A stretch of 7,561 bases of DNA from Caldifarciminota bacterium (GTDB lineage: Bacteria; Hydrothermota; Tepidihabitantia; Tepidihabitantales; Tepidihabitantaceae). The stretch spans positions 1 to 7,561 of the forward strand of contig JAFGRF010000382.1 in NCBI GenBank assembly GCA_016935295.1. Reading direction: 5' to 3'. A program made the position numbers and the translations under genes. Below are positions 6,035 to 7,561 of the stretch, piece after piece (position 1 is the first letter of the stretch; every line of letters starts with the position of its first letter). Below the pieces are notes generated by a model. The model ran no database searches, was not told the DNA's origin, and saw nothing but the letters and a program-made list of their open reading frames with translations.

Positions 6035-6552
6035 TTGCCAAGCTGCAGGACTGGACGCCGCAGATCGACCCGACCTGCTACGTCGCACCGAACGCGACTG
6101 TCATCGGCCAGGTCACGCTCGCCCGCGGCGCCAGCATCTGGTTCAACGCGGTCGTGCGTGGCGACATGGCGCCGATAACCATCGGCGAGGAGACGAACGT
6201 GCAGGACCTATCGATGGTTCACGTCGACTACGATACACCTACCGTTGTCGGCAAGCGGGTCGTGGTCGGACACCGCGCCATCATCCACGGCGCGACCGTG
6301 GGCGACGACTGCATCATCGGGATGGGCGCGATTCTGCTCAATCGCTCCCGGATCGGGAACAACTGCATCGTGGCTGCCGGCGCGGTCGTACGCGAGGACT
6401 TCGTGGTGCCGGACGGCTCGCTCGTGGCTGGCGTCCCCGCCGTGGTCAAGCGCCCGCTCACCCCCGAGGAGAACGAGCGCATTCGCCGCAACGCGACCGA
6501 CTACGCGGCCCGGGCGCAGCTCTACCTGAGAGAATTCCGTCCCCCGGACTGA
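6031..6552 (+). CDS. Gamma-class carbonic anhydrase-like left-handed beta-helix protein
   Basis: 173 residues from the GTG at 6031, which overlaps the TGA of the lipoprotein gene (GTGA); GGAG lies 8 nt upstream. Hexapeptide repeats cover about residues 11-135, forming a left-handed beta-helix, and a C-terminal helix follows (about 144-168). The zinc triad of gamma carbonic anhydrases is present: His64 (MVHVD), His81 and His86 (VGHRAIIHG). Arg43 and Asp45 (VVRGD) and Gln58-Asp59 match conserved active-site and trimer-interface residues. Length and spacing fit the short YrdA/PaaY/CamH type lacking the acidic proton-shuttle loop of Methanosarcina Cam. The likely reaction is reversible CO2 hydration as a cytoplasmic trimer, but many members have weak or no measured activity. 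The protein has no signal peptide although its operon partner is exported. An acyltransferase role is less likely given the intact His triad. Confidence 0.93.
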   Translation: MIAKLQDWTPQIDPTCYVAPNATVIGQVTLARGASIWFNAVVRGDMAPITIGEETNVQDLSMVHVDYDTPTVVGKRVVVGHRAIIHGATVGDDCIIGMGAILLNRSRIGNNCIVAAGAVVREDFVVPDGSLVAGVPAVVKRPLTPEENERIRRNATDYAARAQLYLREFRPPD

Positions 6553-6566
6553 CCGTCGATTGGCGG

Positions 6567-6596
6567 TTGACAAGGCGCGCGACCTCGGACTATACT
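6567..6596 (+). promoter_or_regulatory. Near-consensus promoter of the S8 protease gene
   Basis: TTGACA (6567-6572, full -35 consensus), an 18-bp spacer and TATACT (6591-6596, 5 of 6 for -10). The predicted start is near 6603, giving a leader of about 150 nt. This is the strongest promoter visible in the window, and it begins 14 bp after the carbonic anhydrase stop, so the protease is probably transcribed independently. The word GACAAGGCG, which overlaps the -35, recurs in the leader. Confidence 0.7.
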
Positions 6597-6643
6597 GAGT
6601 CGTCGAATACTTGGCCACAGAGCTGATGTCGCAGTCGCCCTGC

Positions 6644-6676
6644 TGTCCGCGGTCCGGACAAGGCGAGACGGACAAG
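6644..6676 (+). promoter_or_regulatory. Hairpin and direct repeats in the protease leader
   Basis: TGTCCG and CGGACA form a perfect 6-bp stem with a 5-nt loop (6644-6660). CGGACAAG occurs at 6655-6662 and again at 6669-6676, 14 bp apart. The arrangement could be an operator with repeated half-sites or an RNA structure in the leader. No match to a known riboswitch is seen. Confidence 0.4.
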
Positions 6677-6710
6677 TGCCCGCCAGCGTGACATCATCCA
6701 GCCGAGGTTT

Positions 6711-6726
6711 CGTTCGGAATCGAACG
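6711..6726 (+). promoter_or_regulatory. Second hairpin in the protease leader, upstream of the RBS
   Basis: CGTTCG-GAAT-CGAACG is a perfect 6-bp inverted repeat with a 4-nt loop, ending 13 nt before the GGAGGTG ribosome-binding site at 6740-6746. The RBS itself stays outside the stem. A role in translation or RNA stability is possible but not shown. Confidence 0.4.
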
Positions 6727-6751
6727 TTCCATTCTTCCTGGAGGTGAAACG

Positions 6752-7561
6752 ATGAACAAGAACGTTGTCGGTTTGTTGGCGATCCTGCTCGCTGCCGGCC
6801 TGGCCGCGGCCAGCCCGGTGAATCACTACCGGATGGGTGTGTCGCACCGGTTCGAGCCGGTTGCGGGCGAGGAGGTGAACTGTGTATCTTTCGCCAACGG
6901 CTTCACTATCGATACCCGTGCGGGCGAGCCGGAACTGCCTTCCGGTCTCGCGACGCAGGCGACGTCAGGCGGGGTCGCCTACTACATCATCCAGTTTGAA
7001 GGTCCAATCCGACGCAAGTGGGTAGGCGAACTCGAACGCAACGGGATAAACGTTTTCGGCTATCTGCCCAACTACGCCATGCTCGGACGACTCAGCGAAG
7101 GGCAACGGGACCTCGCCAGGTCACTCCCCGGAGTCCGCTGGGTCGGGCTCTTCCAGCCGGCCTACAAGCTCCAGCGCGCCGTGCTTGATGCAGGCGGTTT
7201 CCGGGAGATCGTGATTCAGCTCATGCCCGGAGAGACCGGAGCAGCGGTCGAGGAGCTCATCAAGACAAGCGGTGGCACGGTCGTTGAGGCGGTCTCGACC
7301 AGCTTCGCGACGACGGTTCGCGCCGGCATCGCCGCCAGCCACATTCCCGATGTTGCCCGGCTTCCGGAAGTCCTCTGGATCGAGGAGTGGGTAGCGCCCG
7401 AGGTCTGCAACAACCAATGCCAATGGGTGACCCAGACCGGCTGGCAGTCATCGCCCCAGCCTGATACGGCACTATCGGTGCGCACCTCCTGGCTGCGCGG
7501 CGTCCGTGGCCGGCGGCTCATCCTCTCCACGACCGACACCGGCCTGAATCTGGGCCATGAC
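6752..7561 (+). CDS. Subtilisin-like S8 family protease, N-terminal part (runs off window)
   Basis: 270 codons are visible, starting at ATG 6752 with a strong GGAGGTG ribosome-binding site 5 nt upstream. Residues 1-20 are a Sec signal peptide (cleavage likely after Ala20). Residues about 76-138 and 152-214 are two related prodomain-like units: a strand (YYIIQFEGP; EIVIQLMPG), a helix, a strand, and a helix ending in LPGVRWVGLF or LPEVLWIEEW. They resemble inhibitor I9/fervidolysin-type propeptides that help folding and block the active site until cleavage. The sequence then reaches LILSTTDTGLNLGHD, the S8 motif with the catalytic Asp262 in DTG; the His and Ser motifs must lie beyond the edge. 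The catalytic domain may begin at about residue 235. The protein is exported. The family is well supported, but activity cannot be judged without the remaining triad. Confidence 0.88.
   Translation, partial: MNKNVVGLLAILLAAGLAAASPVNHYRMGVSHRFEPVAGEEVNCVSFANGFTIDTRAGEPELPSGLATQATSGGVAYYIIQFEGPIRRKWVGELERNGINVFGYLPNYAMLGRLSEGQRDLARSLPGVRWVGLFQPAYKLQRAVLDAGGFREIVIQLMPGETGAAVEELIKTSGGTVVEAVSTSFATTVRAGIAASHIPDVARLPEVLWIEEWVAPEVCNNQCQWVTQTGWQSSPQPDTALSVRTSWLRGVRGRRLILSTTDTGLNLGHD

Noticed and set aside
5597..6088. A 163-codon minus-strand frame across the end of the lipoprotein gene
   Set aside because: It is a shadow in high-GC DNA that crosses two well-supported + strand genes and has no recognisable domain.
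6208..6675. A 155-codon minus-strand frame opposite the carbonic anhydrase-like gene
   Set aside because: It is the antisense of hexapeptide repeats. The + strand gene has a complete zinc-ligand set.

Overview
The window is high-GC bacterial DNA coding for exported repeat proteins. Six genes are supported. Three read leftward: two tandem secreted YVTN-type beta-propeller proteins and a radical SAM enzyme. Three read rightward: a beta-propeller lipoprotein, a gamma-class carbonic anhydrase-like protein and the start of a subtilisin-like protease. No tRNA, rRNA, transposase, phage gene or CRISPR array is visible. The C-terminal module of the large propeller protein (an EETPNAE linker, then LLDASGRKV, then APGVYFVR and KLVITR at the end) is a Por/T9SS-like tail style common in FCB-related and candidate phyla. 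From memory it most resembles proteins of candidate division WOR-3 (Stahlbacteria). That placement is inference, not something the sequence proves.

Layout. 1-1101 (-) is a YVTN propeller protein with 8 repeats, cut by the window edge exactly where its C-terminal linker begins. 1113-3464 (-) is its larger paralog with about 16 repeats and an intact C-terminal tail. The two are 11 nt apart and the ribosome-binding site of the second overlaps the stop of the first, so they form an operon. A good sigma70-like promoter (TTGACA-17-TAGCAT) lies at 3567-3595, and a GC-rich hairpin would sit at the 5' end of the transcript. 3643-4722 (-) is a radical SAM enzyme whose promoter lies so close to its ATG that the mRNA is probably leaderless. 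4723-4891 is a divergent promoter region. 4892-6034 (+) is a lipoprotein with seven propeller repeats, and its stop overlaps the GTG start of the gamma-carbonic anhydrase-like gene (6031-6552). 6553-6751 holds a near-consensus promoter (TTGACA-18-TATACT) and a roughly 150-nt leader with inverted and direct repeats. 6752 to the end (+) is the signal peptide, duplicated prodomain and first catalytic motif (DTG) of an S8 protease.

How they fit together. Four of the six products carry export signals (three Sec signal peptides and one lipobox), so this looks like a cell-envelope or surface-protein neighbourhood. The most unusual features are two different 7-bp tandem repeat tracts inside the coding sequence of the C-terminal tail of the large propeller protein, one of which recurs at the same place in its paralog, and paired cysteines recurring in the 42-residue propeller repeats. 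No direct evidence ties the radical SAM enzyme or the carbonic anhydrase to the propeller proteins.
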